Origin: an uncultured Massilia sp.
Lineage (GTDB): Bacteria; Pseudomonadota; Gammaproteobacteria; Burkholderiales; Burkholderiaceae
Direction of reading: 5' to 3'
Length of the DNA stretch: 18,974 nt
Assembly (NCBI GenBank): GCA_946481275.1
Contig: CAMLMV010000078.1
Coordinates: forward strand, 1-18,974
A program made the position numbers and the translations under genes. Of this stretch, positions 6,420 through 13,930 are shown piece after piece (position 1 is the first letter of the stretch; each line of letters begins with the position of its first letter). The notes under the pieces were generated by a model. That model saw only the letters and a program-made list of their open reading frames with translations. It made no database searches and was not told where the DNA came from.

Positions 6420-7700
6420 AGCACTACCGACCACCACCACGCCGACGCCCTCGACGCCGCACCGCGCGCGCCGGGCTTCGACCAGTCCGTCGCCTTCCTC
6501 GCCGAAGGCTACGAATTCATGCCGCGCCGCTACGCGGCCCTGGGCAGCGACATGTTCGCCACGCGGCTGATGCTGCGCCGCGCCCTGTGCGTACGGGGCG
6601 AGGACGCGGGCCGCATGTTCTATCAACCCGGCCGCTTCACGCGCCGCCACGCGCTGCCGGCGACGACGATGGCCCTGCTGCAGGACTTCGGCAGCGTGAT
6701 GGCGCTGGACGGCGAAGCGCACAGGAAGCGCAAGGCCATGCTGATGTCGCTGTTCGGGCCTTTGGAACGGCAGCGCCTCGTCGGCCTGGCCGCGGCCGAA
6801 TGGCGCGCGCGCTTCGCGCAGTGGGCGGGCGAGCAGCACGTCGTCGTGCACGACGCCGCGCAGGAAGTGCTGTGCCGCGCCGTGTGCCATTGGGCCGGGA
6901 TCCCGGTCAGCGCCGAGGACGCGCGGGAGCGCACGCGCGAATTCGCGCGGATGATCGCCGGCGCCGGTTCGGCCGGCCCGCGCAACTGGCGCGGCCACCT
7001 CGCGCGCGCGCGCACCGAGCAATGGGCCCGCGCCCTCGTCGACGCCGTGCGCGCCGGCCAGGTCCAGCCGCCGTTCGACAGTCCGCTGAACGTGATCGCG
7101 CGCCACCGCGACGCCGACGGGGAACTCATGCACCGCAAGCACGCGGGCGTGGAACTCATCAACCTGCTGCGTCCGACGGTGGCCGTGGCGCGCTACATCG
7201 CCTTTGCCCTGCTGGCGCTGCACGAGCACCCGCAAGCGCGCGCACGCATCGCGTCGGGCGACGACGCGTACACGACGTGGTTCATGCAGGAAGTGCGGCG
7301 CTACTACCCGTTCATCCCGGCGATGGGCGGCCGCGCCCTGCACGCCTTCGACTGGCGCGGGATGCATGTGAAGAAAGGGACGTGGGTGCTGTTCGACCTG
7401 TACGGCACGAACCACCACCCCGCGATCTGGGGCGACCCCGAGGTATTCAGGCCGGAGCGTTTCGACCGCTGGCAGAGCAGCGGCTTCGATTTCGTGCCGC
7501 ACGGCGGCGGCGACCACTACTCGGGCCACCGCTGCCCGGGCGAATCCGTCACGGGCGACCTGGTGAAGTCGGCCCTGCAGCTGTTCGCCGGCGAGGTCGC
7601 CTACGACGTGCCGCCGCAGGACCTGACGGTCGGCATGCGCCGGATTCCGACGTTGCCGGCGAGCGGGTTCGTGATCAAGAACGTGCGCGCAGCCGGTTAG
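6417..7700 (+). CDS. Cytochrome P450 of the CYP152 (H2O2-dependent fatty-acid peroxygenase) type
   Basis: A 427-residue soluble haem enzyme. CYP152 members use hydrogen peroxide directly, without a reductase, to hydroxylate or decarboxylate fatty acids. The haem-thiolate loop is GHRCPGES with C373 as ligand. The I-helix carries the family's Arg-Pro pair (LLRPTVAVARYIAF, R252-P253) in place of the usual acid/alcohol pair; this Arg binds the fatty-acid carboxylate in CYP152. Other family traits are QEVRRYYPF, DLYGTNHHPAIWGDPEVFRPERF and the C-terminal LPASGFVIK. The length is typical. Translation starts at TTG with a good AGGAG. The gene sits 23 bases after the sensor kinase, so the two may share a transcript. 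Its TAG overlaps the stop of the convergent glycine-zipper gene. Substrate and product (alpha- or beta-hydroxy acid, or alkene) cannot be read from sequence alone. Confidence 0.93.
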   Translation: MSTTDHHHADALDAAPRAPGFDQSVAFLAEGYEFMPRRYAALGSDMFATRLMLRRALCVRGEDAGRMFYQPGRFTRRHALPATTMALLQDFGSVMALDGEAHRKRKAMLMSLFGPLERQRLVGLAAAEWRARFAQWAGEQHVVVHDAAQEVLCRAVCHWAGIPVSAEDARERTREFARMIAGAGSAGPRNWRGHLARARTEQWARALVDAVRAGQVQPPFDSPLNVIARHRDADGELMHRKHAGVELINLLRPTVAVARYIAFALLALHEHPQARARIASGDDAYTTWFMQEVRRYYPFIPAMGGRALHAFDWRGMHVKKGTWVLFDLYGTNHHPAIWGDPEVFRPERFDRWQSSGFDFVPHGGGDHYSGHRCPGESVTGDLVKSALQLFAGEVAYDVPPQDLTVGMRRIPTLPASGFVIKNVRAAG

Positions 7701-8152
7701 CGGACCAGGCGCCCATCCAGCACGCGCACGCGCTCCCCGTTGCGGAAGCGCGGCGCGCCCTTCTCCGTGAAGGTGCGGTAACCGCCGGCCGCCATCTTCA
7801 CGCGCACGTCCGTATAGGTTTCCGCCTTCATGTTGCGCTCGATGCGGTTGCCGGCATAGGCGCCGCCCACCGCGCCCGCCACCGTGGCGAGCGTGCGGCC
7901 GTTGCCGCTGCCCACCTGGTTGCCCAGCAGGCCGCCGACGACGGCACCGCCCACGCCGCCGACGCCGCTGGCGCGCTCGGGTTCACGCTTGTACGTATGG
8001 TTCGAGACGACCGTGGCGCAGTTGCGGCATTGCGCTTCGGCGCGCGGATGATGGTCGGGTGCGGCCTGGGCCGCGAATGGCGCGGCACTGGCGGCGAGGA
8101 CGGCGGCGACGAGAGCGGCGCGGGCGGTGTGACGGATCGAAAATGCTTGCAT
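7697..8152 (-). CDS. Secreted glycine-zipper (2TM) envelope protein
   Basis: A 151-residue exported protein. Residues 1-30 form a signal peptide (hydrophobic AALVAAVLAASAAPFAAQA) with a probable signal peptidase I site. There is no lipobox, so it is not an obvious lipoprotein. The mature part has a CxxC pair (CRNC), a glycine-zipper segment of about 40 residues (GVGGVGGAVVGGLLGNQVG, then GAVGGAYAGN) typical of SlyB/17-kDa-antigen-like outer-membrane-associated proteins, and a basic C-terminal part (YTDVRVKMAAGGYRTFTEKG). The start at 8152 is preceded by GGGGA at a 5-base spacing, which favours it over an upstream in-frame start at 8185. Its TAA shares positions 7698-7699 with the P450 TAG. 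The precise role is unknown; relatives affect envelope integrity. Confidence 0.8.
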   Translation of the reverse strand: MQAFSIRHTARAALVAAVLAASAAPFAAQAAPDHHPRAEAQCRNCATVVSNHTYKREPERASGVGGVGGAVVGGLLGNQVGSGNGRTLATVAGAVGGAYAGNRIERNMKAETYTDVRVKMAAGGYRTFTEKGAPRFRNGERVRVLDGRLVR

Positions 8153-8423
8153 GGTATTCCCCTTACATATCGTTGTAACAAACATGTGTACAGAGTAACG
8201 TTCATGCCCCGATGTGGAAAGATTTAAACAGTATCAATTGCAAGTGAGTGTAACCGCCCATTTTTGGTGCAATATGGAATGATGCTTGCCATAAATACGG
8301 TATTCTGTCTTTTTGATGCAACTTTTCGGTGCCACATTGCGAAAGTTTCTCTATAGTACTGACATGTGATTATTTGAAACAATTTACAGAAGACGGGTCG
8401 TTACCGCCGGCCTTTGTCATCCC
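8153..8423. other. AT-richer divergent intergenic region
   Basis: These 271 bases separate the glycine-zipper gene (minus) from the TonB-receptor operon (plus) and must carry both promoters. The composition is markedly more AT-rich than the flanks. A good -10 like hexamer TATAGT lies at 8352-8357 on the plus strand, 66 bases before the receptor ATG, but no matching -35 stands 16-18 bases upstream. I see no Fur-like palindrome, no c-di-GMP riboswitch consensus and no open frame worth calling. Confidence 0.5.
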
Positions 8424-10445
8424 ATGTCCACGTCCATGTCGTCACGTACCCTGCCCGTCATCGTCTGCACCGCCGTGCTGGCCTGCCACGCCGCGGCGTT
8501 CGCCCGTGCGGACGCCGAGACCGGCGACATCCGCTCGCTGAGCACGATCCCCCTCGAGGAACTGATGCAGATGCGGGTCGTGACGGCCGCGTCGAAATTC
8601 GCCCAGCCGATCAGCGACGCGCCGTCGTCCGTGGTCGTGCTCACGGCCTCCGACATCCGCGACTTCGGCTGGCGCACGCTGGCCGACGCGCTGGCCACGC
8701 TGCCCGGCCTGTACGTGACGAACGACCGGAACTACACGTACCTGGGCGCGCGCGGCTTCCTCCGTCCGGGCGACTACAACAGCCGCTTCCTGCTGCTGGT
8801 CGACGGCATGCGCATCAACGACGCCGTGTACGACCAGGCCCTCATCGGCACCGAGGGCCTGATCGACATGGACATGGTCAAGCGCATCGAATTCGTGCCC
8901 GGCCCCGGCTCGGCCGTGTACGGCTCGAACGCGCTGTTCGGCGTGATCAACGTCGTCACGCGCGACGGCAGCGGCCTGTCCGGCGTCCAGGGCGCCATCA
9001 CCGCGGCCGGCCAGGGCGAGCGCAAGGCCCGCACCAGCTACGGCTGGCACGGCCAGAACGGCGCCGACCTGCTGCTGTCCGCCAGCGCCTTCAACCGCAC
9101 GGGCCGCGACCTGTATTACGCGGAATTCGACACGCCCGAGACCAATGGCGGCGTCTCCCGCCACCTCGACTGGGACCGCGCCCAGAATTTCCTCGTCAAG
9201 GGGAGTTACGGCGGCGCGACGCTGTCGGCCAGCCACGTCGCGCGCACCAAGGGGATCCCGACCGCATCCTTCAGCGCCGTCTTCAATGCGCCGAACCAGA
9301 CCCGCGACACGCAAACGATCATCGGCCTGGCGTGGAACCGCCAGCTCGCACCGGCGCTGGCGCTCGCGGTCCAGCTGCAGTTGGGCCAGGCCGATTACCG
9401 GGGCCCGGGCTGGTATCCGGACGCCGAGGGCATGCCCCGCCTGAACATCGACGGCGCCCACGCGCGCTGGTACGAGGCGAGCGCGCACGCGACCCTGACG
9501 AACCTGCCGGGCCAGAAGATCGTGATCGGCGCGGAGCTGGGACGCGATGCCCACCGCGACCAGTACAACTACAACGACCTGCCCTACGAATTGCTGCTGC
9601 AGGACCACCGCGACGCGCTGCGCCGCGCCGTGTTCGTGGAAGACGAGATCCGCCTGCCGGCCGGCTTCCTCGTCAATGCCGGCGTGCGCTACGACGACCG
9701 CGAAGACCCGGACATGCATCGTTTCAGTCCGCGCGTGGCCGTCGTGTACAAGGCGACCCCAAGCGACACCGTCAAGCTGATCGCAGGCAGCGCCTTCCGC
9801 GCGGCCAACGCCTACGAGATGTATTACGCGCTGCCGGAGGTGGCCGGCGGCCTGCTCCCCAACCCGAACCTGCGCCCGGAAAAGATCGCGACGCGCGAGC
9901 TGGTGCTGGAACACGTGCTCGCGGGCGGCGGCCACGCCACGCTGTCCCTGTTCCGCTACGCGGTGGACGACCTGATCAGCCAGCAGATCGACCCGGCCAC
10001 GGGCATGCTCATCTTCCGCAACATCGATCATGCCGATGCCCGCGGCCTGGAGGCCGCGCTCGACCGCGACTTCGGCGCCGTGCGCCTGCGCGCCAGCTAT
10101 TCCTGGCAGCTGGCACGCGGCAACGGCGGCGCGCCCCTGATCGATTCGCCGCGTCACCTGGCCAAGGCCAACCTCACGGCGCCGCTGGGCTGGCGCGGCG
10201 GCCGCGTCGGGGCCGAGCTGCTGTGCAGCGGCCAGCGCCTGGCCGACCAGGGCGCGGCCGGCGGCTACTGCGTCGCCAACGTCACGCTCTCCGCGCTGCG
10301 GCTGCTGCCGCGCACCGAGCTGTCGCTCTCCGCCTACAACGCCACCGGCAAGCGCTATGCCGACGTGGCCGGCCCCGCCTTCGTGCAGACCGCACTCGCG
10401 CGCGAGGGCCGCACGCTGGCCGCGAAACTCGACTGGCGGTTCTGA
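8424..10445 (+). CDS. TonB-dependent outer-membrane receptor, operon partner of YfiR
   Basis: A 673-residue outer-membrane beta-barrel receptor with an N-terminal signal peptide (cleavage likely near AFARA/DAET, about residue 29). It has a plug domain (about 50-165) with the usual pattern SDAPSSVVVLTASDIRDFG, LPGLYV, LLLVDGMRIND and RIEFVPGPGSAVYGSNALFGVINVVTR. The barrel ends in phenylalanine (LDWRF), as required for outer-membrane insertion. A TonB-box-like stretch (PLEELMQMRVVTAASK) precedes the plug. The barrel lacks features that would name the ligand. The stop lies two bases before the YfiR start, so the receptor is translationally linked to a c-di-GMP signalling pair and is probably a sensor or signal importer rather than a simple scavenger. 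The ATG at 8424 has no strong ribosome site; ATG 8436 is an alternative. Confidence 0.9.
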   Translation: MSTSMSSRTLPVIVCTAVLACHAAAFARADAETGDIRSLSTIPLEELMQMRVVTAASKFAQPISDAPSSVVVLTASDIRDFGWRTLADALATLPGLYVTNDRNYTYLGARGFLRPGDYNSRFLLLVDGMRINDAVYDQALIGTEGLIDMDMVKRIEFVPGPGSAVYGSNALFGVINVVTRDGSGLSGVQGAITAAGQGERKARTSYGWHGQNGADLLLSASAFNRTGRDLYYAEFDTPETNGGVSRHLDWDRAQNFLVKGSYGGATLSASHVARTKGIPTASFSAVFNAPNQTRDTQTIIGLAWNRQLAPALALAVQLQLGQADYRGPGWYPDAEGMPRLNIDGAHARWYEASAHATLTNLPGQKIVIGAELGRDAHRDQYNYNDLPYELLLQDHRDALRRAVFVEDEIRLPAGFLVNAGVRYDDREDPDMHRFSPRVAVVYKATPSDTVKLIAGSAFRAANAYEMYYALPEVAGGLLPNPNLRPEKIATRELVLEHVLAGGGHATLSLFRYAVDDLISQQIDPATGMLIFRNIDHADARGLEAALDRDFGAVRLRASYSWQLARGNGGAPLIDSPRHLAKANLTAPLGWRGGRVGAELLCSGQRLADQGAAGGYCVANVTLSALRLLPRTELSLSAYNATGKRYADVAGPAFVQTALAREGRTLAAKLDWRF

Positions 10446-10447
10446 CG

Positions 10448-10936
10448 ATGGTCCGCGCCCTCACTATCCTGGCGATTGCAACCGGCCTGGGCCTGACGGC
10501 CGGCATGTGCCGCGCCCAGGTCGAAGGCAAGGACCTGAAGGCGGCGTACATCTTCAACTTCGCGATGTTCACGACCTGGCCGGATGCCGCCGCCAAGGGG
10601 CCGCTGTTCGTGTGCGCGAATCCGGACAACCCGCTCTGGCCCGGGCTGAGCGCCCTGAACGGCAAGCCGGTCAACGGCCGGCCCTGGACCGTGACGGAAC
10701 TCGCGCATCCGAAAGCCGCGCGCTGCGACATCGCCGTGCTGGCGCGCTCGATGGAGCGGCCGGCAACGCTGGCGATGGGCGTGCTCGTCGTACGCGACGG
10801 CGCCGGCAGCAAGGCCGCCATCACGCTCGTCGAGGACGATGAACACATCCGCTTCGACATCGACACGCAGGAAGCGGCGAAGAGCGGCCTGCGCTTTTCT
10901 TCCCACCTGCTGCGCCTGGCGAGAAACGTACTATGA
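10448..10936 (+). CDS. yfiR: YfiR-family (DUF4154) periplasmic regulator
   Basis: A 162-residue exported protein with a signal peptide (about 1-23, ending CRA/Q). The conserved opening [16 protein letters not shown] (30-45) and the end [15 protein letters not shown] mark the DUF4154/YfiR family. In Pseudomonas aeruginosa, YfiR sits in the periplasm and represses the diguanylate cyclase YfiN by binding its sensor part, and its stability depends on disulphides. The mature protein here has two cysteines, C56 and C93, which could form one bond. The gene starts two bases after the TonB receptor stop, and its own stop overlaps the next ATG (ATGA at 10933-10936), so translation of all three genes is coupled. 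The inferred role is to transmit the receptor state to the downstream GGDEF-EAL enzyme. Family confidence is high; partner specificity is inferred from context. Confidence 0.88.
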   Translation: MVRALTILAIATGLGLTAGMCRAQVEGKDLKAAYIFNFAMFTTWPDAAAKGPLFVCANPDNPLWPGLSALNGKPVNGRPWTVTELAHPKAARCDIAVLARSMERPATLAMGVLVVRDGAGSKAAITLVEDDEHIRFDIDTQEAAKSGLRFSSHLLRLARNVL

Positions 10937-12798
10937 ACCCGACGACCGCGCGCCGCCCCGGAGAACTGAGCCGCATGCTCGGCATGGGCCAGCTGCTGGC
11001 CGCGGCCGCCGTGCTCGGCGTGGCCTGCTGCATCCTGCTCGCTTACCAGTTCGTCGCGCTGCGCCGCAATCTCACCGACGACCTCACCGTGCAGGCCGCG
11101 ATCATCGCCGACAACGTGGCGGCCACATTGATGTTCCACGACCAGGACGCGGCGCACGAGATGCTGCGCTCGTTCCGCCACTCGTCGTTCCTCGCCGCCG
11201 CCACGGTGTACGACCGCCAGGACGTCGAATTCGCCGCCTACCGCAACGGCGCCGTCGACGAGACGCCGTCGCTGCTGCGCGACTGGACGCTGTTTACGCC
11301 GCTCTCGGTCGCGCGCCCCATCCGCTACCGCGGCATGGCACTGGGCCGGGTCGTGCTGACGGCCGACACGGTCGGCATCCGCAACGGCCTGCTGCGCTAC
11401 GGCGCCCTGCTGGCCCTGGCCTCGCTGGGCGCGCTGGTGACGACGTCGGTGCTCACGCGCCGCACCAAGGCACGCATGCGCCGCGCCGAATCGCAGCTGA
11501 AGCACCTGGCCTACACGGACACGGTGACCGACCTGCCGAACCGCCGCTGCACCTACGAGGCGCTGGAACTCGAAATCGCCATGCGCACCGAAGGGGGCGG
11601 CCGCATCGGCCTGCTCTTGATCGACCTCGACAACTTCAAGGTCGTCAACGACACGGCCGGCCACGCGGCCGGCGACCGCCTGCTGCAGCAGGTGGCGAGC
11701 AGGCTGCGGGCGACGGCGCGCCCCAGCGACCGCATCGGCCGCATCGGCGGCGACGAATTTGCCGTCATCGTCGCGCCGCTCGACGATGCGGCCGAACTGG
11801 AACGCGTGGGCCAGCGCATCGTGGCCGGCCTGCGCCAGCCGCTGCAGGTCGAGGGCCTGGAAGTGATGCCGACGGCCAGCATCGGCGCCTGCGTATTCCC
11901 GGACGACGCGCACACGATGAGCGAACTGCTCAGCAACGCCGACGCCGCCCTGTACCGCGCCAAGGGCAAGGGCCGCGACACGGTGGCCGTGTTCGAGCGC
12001 GAGATGATCCTCGCCACGCAGCGCCGCGCGCGCCTGGAACGCGACCTGCGCCGCCACCTCGAGGCCGGCCTGCTGGAACTGTGCTACCAGCCGCAATACG
12101 CCTGCGGCTCGCGCAAGATGGTCGGCGTGGAAGCGCTGCTGCGCTGGCCGCATCCCGAGCAGGGGTATATCTCGCCCGCCGAGTTCATCCCCATCGCCGA
12201 GGAAAGCGGCTTGATCGTCGAAGTCGGCAAGTGGGTGCTGGACCGCGCCTGCCGCGACGCCGTCGCGCTGTACCGCCAGACCGGCACGTGGCTCAGCATG
12301 GCCGTCAACGTCTCCGCGCGCCAGTTGCGCGACAAGGATTTCATCGGCGTCGTCGAACGCACGCTGGCGCAGACGGGCCTGCCGCCGGACCGGCTGGAAC
12401 TGGAGCTCACGGAAAGCATGCTGATGGAAGACCTGGACGGCGCCATCGGCTTCATGCACAACGTGCGCGCGCTGGGCGTGCGCCTGTCGATCGACGACTT
12501 CGGCACCGGCTATTCGTCGCTCGCCTACCTGCAGACCTTCCCGATCAACCACCTCAAGATCGACCGCAGCTTCGTGCGCCTGCTGCCCACGTCCGGCACG
12601 ACGATCGCCGGCGCCGTGATCGCCCTCGCCCACGGTTTCAATCTCACCGTGGTGGCCGAAGGCGTCGAGGAGCCCGAGCAGTTCGAATGGCTGCGCCAGG
12701 CCGGCTGCGACTACGTGCAGGGCTATCTGCTGGCGCGCCCGCTGCCGCTGGCGGCGCTGCGGGCGCGTGTGCTCGAGGAACGGGTGCCGGCGGCCTAA
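10933..12798 (+). CDS. Membrane GGDEF-EAL protein with YfiN-like periplasmic sensor
   Basis: A 621-residue inner-membrane bifunctional c-di-GMP enzyme. TM1 lies at about 17-42. A small periplasmic domain follows (about 43-155, CHASE8-like: [24 protein letters not shown]), as in YfiN. TM2 is at about 156-176, then a GGDEF domain with intact GGDEF at 272-276 and an RxxD product-inhibition site (RPSD, 263-266) five residues before it. The EAL domain has EAL at 400-402, [24 protein letters not shown] (from 521), KIDRSF and AEGVEE all preserved. By motif both cyclase and phosphodiesterase could be active, unlike classical YfiN, which has no EAL domain. Its start overlaps the YfiR stop by four bases. 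YfiR is the expected repressor. Which activity dominates cannot be read from the sequence. Confidence 0.92.
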   Translation: MNPTTARRPGELSRMLGMGQLLAAAAVLGVACCILLAYQFVALRRNLTDDLTVQAAIIADNVAATLMFHDQDAAHEMLRSFRHSSFLAAATVYDRQDVEFAAYRNGAVDETPSLLRDWTLFTPLSVARPIRYRGMALGRVVLTADTVGIRNGLLRYGALLALASLGALVTTSVLTRRTKARMRRAESQLKHLAYTDTVTDLPNRRCTYEALELEIAMRTEGGGRIGLLLIDLDNFKVVNDTAGHAAGDRLLQQVASRLRATARPSDRIGRIGGDEFAVIVAPLDDAAELERVGQRIVAGLRQPLQVEGLEVMPTASIGACVFPDDAHTMSELLSNADAALYRAKGKGRDTVAVFEREMILATQRRARLERDLRRHLEAGLLELCYQPQYACGSRKMVGVEALLRWPHPEQGYISPAEFIPIAEESGLIVEVGKWVLDRACRDAVALYRQTGTWLSMAVNVSARQLRDKDFIGVVERTLAQTGLPPDRLELELTESMLMEDLDGAIGFMHNVRALGVRLSIDDFGTGYSSLAYLQTFPINHLKIDRSFVRLLPTSGTTIAGAVIALAHGFNLTVVAEGVEEPEQFEWLRQAGCDYVQGYLLARPLPLAALRARVLEERVPAA

Positions 12799-12805
12799 GC
12801 CGCGC

Positions 12806-13189
12806 TCAATCCGGCGCGGGCACGTCCACGATCAGGCGCGGATCGAGCACCCGGATCCGCGGCTCGGGGCAGTGCCCGGCCCTCTCCACATGGTGCAACG
12901 CGCAGCGCCCGCACAGGGCACACTGCGCGACCTGCGCGTCGTTATACGGATAGTAGCGCGGCGCGATGGGCGCATCCGCCGACCAGTACGTCGTGCCATG
13001 CGGGTGATACTCGGCGTACGTGGCCACGTCGTCCAGGTCGTCGAAGACCGTGCCCACCGTGCGCAGGTGCGACTCCGGAAAATCGACCGGCACGCGCGTC
13101 CATTCCCGGTAGCTGTCGATGGCGCAGGCGCACGGTTGCGTCACGGCGGCCGATGCGTCGGCGAGCGATTTCAGTTCATCCACGGTCAT
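12806..13189 (-). CDS. Cysteine-rich conserved-looking hypothetical protein
   Basis: A 127-residue cytoplasmic protein with no signal peptide or membrane span and no function that I recognise. The N-terminal part has a C-A-C pair (C20, C22). The C-terminal part has CxxCxxC (C90, C93, C96) followed by C107 with nearby histidines (H99, H100, H106), which suggests a zinc ribbon or another small metal site. The middle is Asp/Tyr/Pro-rich (FDDLDDVATYAEYHPHG). The start at 13189 is chosen because GGAG lies six bases upstream; an in-frame ATG at 13201 has no ribosome site. It is convergent with the GGDEF-EAL gene (seven bases between stops) and divergent from the DJ-1/PfpI gene. The frame has normal composition and a ribosome site, so I regard it as real. 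Confidence 0.7.
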   Translation of the reverse strand: MTVDELKSLADASAAVTQPCACAIDSYREWTRVPVDFPESHLRTVGTVFDDLDDVATYAEYHPHGTTYWSADAPIAPRYYPYNDAQVAQCALCGRCALHHVERAGHCPEPRIRVLDPRLIVDVPAPD

Positions 13190-13216
13190 TGATGACTCCA
13201 TTACGGCGGGTCTGAT

Positions 13217-13238
13217 TTCGGCAACAAACCGTGCCGAA
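13217..13238. promoter_or_regulatory. 7-bp inverted repeat in the divergent hypothetical/DJ-1 gap
   Basis: TTCGGCA (13217-13223) and TGCCGAA (13232-13238) form perfect arms around an 8-base spacer, in the 127-base gap between the two divergent genes. The position, 28 bases before the hypothetical ATG and about 80 before the DJ-1 ATG, is compatible with an operator acting on either gene. No promoter of good quality is seen alongside. Confidence 0.3.
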
Positions 13239-13316
13239 CATCAAGCCTTACGGCGTCCGCGCGACGATGGTATCTTGTCGAAGCAGTCCTAGGGAACTCT
13301 TTAAGGAGAACACACG

Positions 13317-13898
13317 ATGGCAGCGAAAAAGATCCTGTTGTTGACCGGCGATTTTGCGGAAGATTACGAAACCATGGTGCCGTTCCAGGCACTGCTGGCG
13401 GTGGGCCACACGGTGCACGCCGTCTGCCCCGGCAAGAAAAAGGGCGACAAGGTCAAGACCGCGATCCACGATTTCGAAGGCGACCAGACCTATACGGAAA
13501 AGCCCGGCCACCAGTTCGCGCTGAACGCCGATTTCGCCGAAGCGAGCGCCGACGACTACGACGCCCTCGTGATCGCGGGCGGCCGCGCGCCCGAGTACCT
13601 GCGCCTCGATCCGCAGGTGATCGCGCTCGTGCGCGGCTTCGCCCACGCCGGCAAGCCGATCGCCGCCGTCTGCCACGGTGCCCAGCTGCTGGCGGCCGCC
13701 GACGTCATCCGCGGCAAGCGCGTGTCGGCCTATCCCGCCTGCGCGCCGGAAGTCAAGCTGGCCGGCGGAGAATATGCCGACATCCCGGTCGACCAGGCCG
13801 TCACCGACGGCAACCTCGTCACCGCCCCGGCCTGGCCCGCGCATCCGCAATGGATCGCGCAATTCCTCAAGCGGCTCGGGACCGAGATCGCGCTGTGA
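13317..13898 (+). CDS. DJ-1/PfpI family protein
   Basis: A 193-residue cytoplasmic protein of the class-I glutamine amidotransferase-like DJ-1/PfpI superfamily. Members include glyoxalase III-type enzymes, proposed deglycases, chaperones and proteases, so the reaction cannot be fixed. The nucleophile elbow is [10 protein letters not shown] with C119. The conserved acidic partner E18 lies in DYETMVPFQ. It opens with the typical [15 protein letters not shown] strand and contains [17 protein letters not shown]. The length is normal. The start is certain, with AAGGAG eight bases before ATG. It appears monocistronic, with its own hairpin at 13907-13930, and converges on the S9 peptidase gene. A role in carbonyl or oxidative stress is plausible from the family but not shown here. 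Confidence 0.9.
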   Translation: MAAKKILLLTGDFAEDYETMVPFQALLAVGHTVHAVCPGKKKGDKVKTAIHDFEGDQTYTEKPGHQFALNADFAEASADDYDALVIAGGRAPEYLRLDPQVIALVRGFAHAGKPIAAVCHGAQLLAAADVIRGKRVSAYPACAPEVKLAGGEYADIPVDQAVTDGNLVTAPAWPAHPQWIAQFLKRLGTEIAL

Positions 13899-13906
13899 CC
13901 CGGGAG

Positions 13907-13930
13907 CCTGGCGCCCGTCAGTGCGCCAGG
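13907..13930 (+). terminator. Hairpin terminator after the DJ-1/PfpI gene
   Basis: CCTGGCGC (13907-13914) and GCGCCAGG (13923-13930) form a perfect 8-bp stem with an 8-base loop, starting nine bases after the DJ-1 stop. A short T-rich but interrupted tail (TTCTTGT) follows on the plus strand. It overlaps the last codons of the convergent S9 peptidase. It is weaker than the rhlE terminator because the tail is not a clean T-run, and the minus-strand side has no T-run. Confidence 0.45.

Noticed and set aside
6413..8227. Plus-strand open frame (604 codons) overlapping the P450 in another frame
   Set aside because: The P450 frame has complete CYP152 signatures. This frame is Arg/Ala-rich and runs through the antisense of the glycine-zipper gene.
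8153..8423. c-di-GMP riboswitch or Fur box in front of the TonB-YfiR operon
   Set aside because: Looked for because of the context, but no recognisable GEMM core or 19-bp Fur-like palindrome is present.
8442..10157. Minus-strand open frame (571 codons) opposite the TonB receptor
   Set aside because: Shadow of a clear TonB receptor gene, with low-complexity composition.
10282..12633. Very long open frame (783 codons) opposite the YfiR and GGDEF-EAL genes
   Set aside because: It mirrors the codon pattern of the plus-strand genes. The product is repetitive Ala/Arg/Gln/His/Val with no domain, and its opposite-strand genes have full family signatures. It is a typical high-GC shadow.
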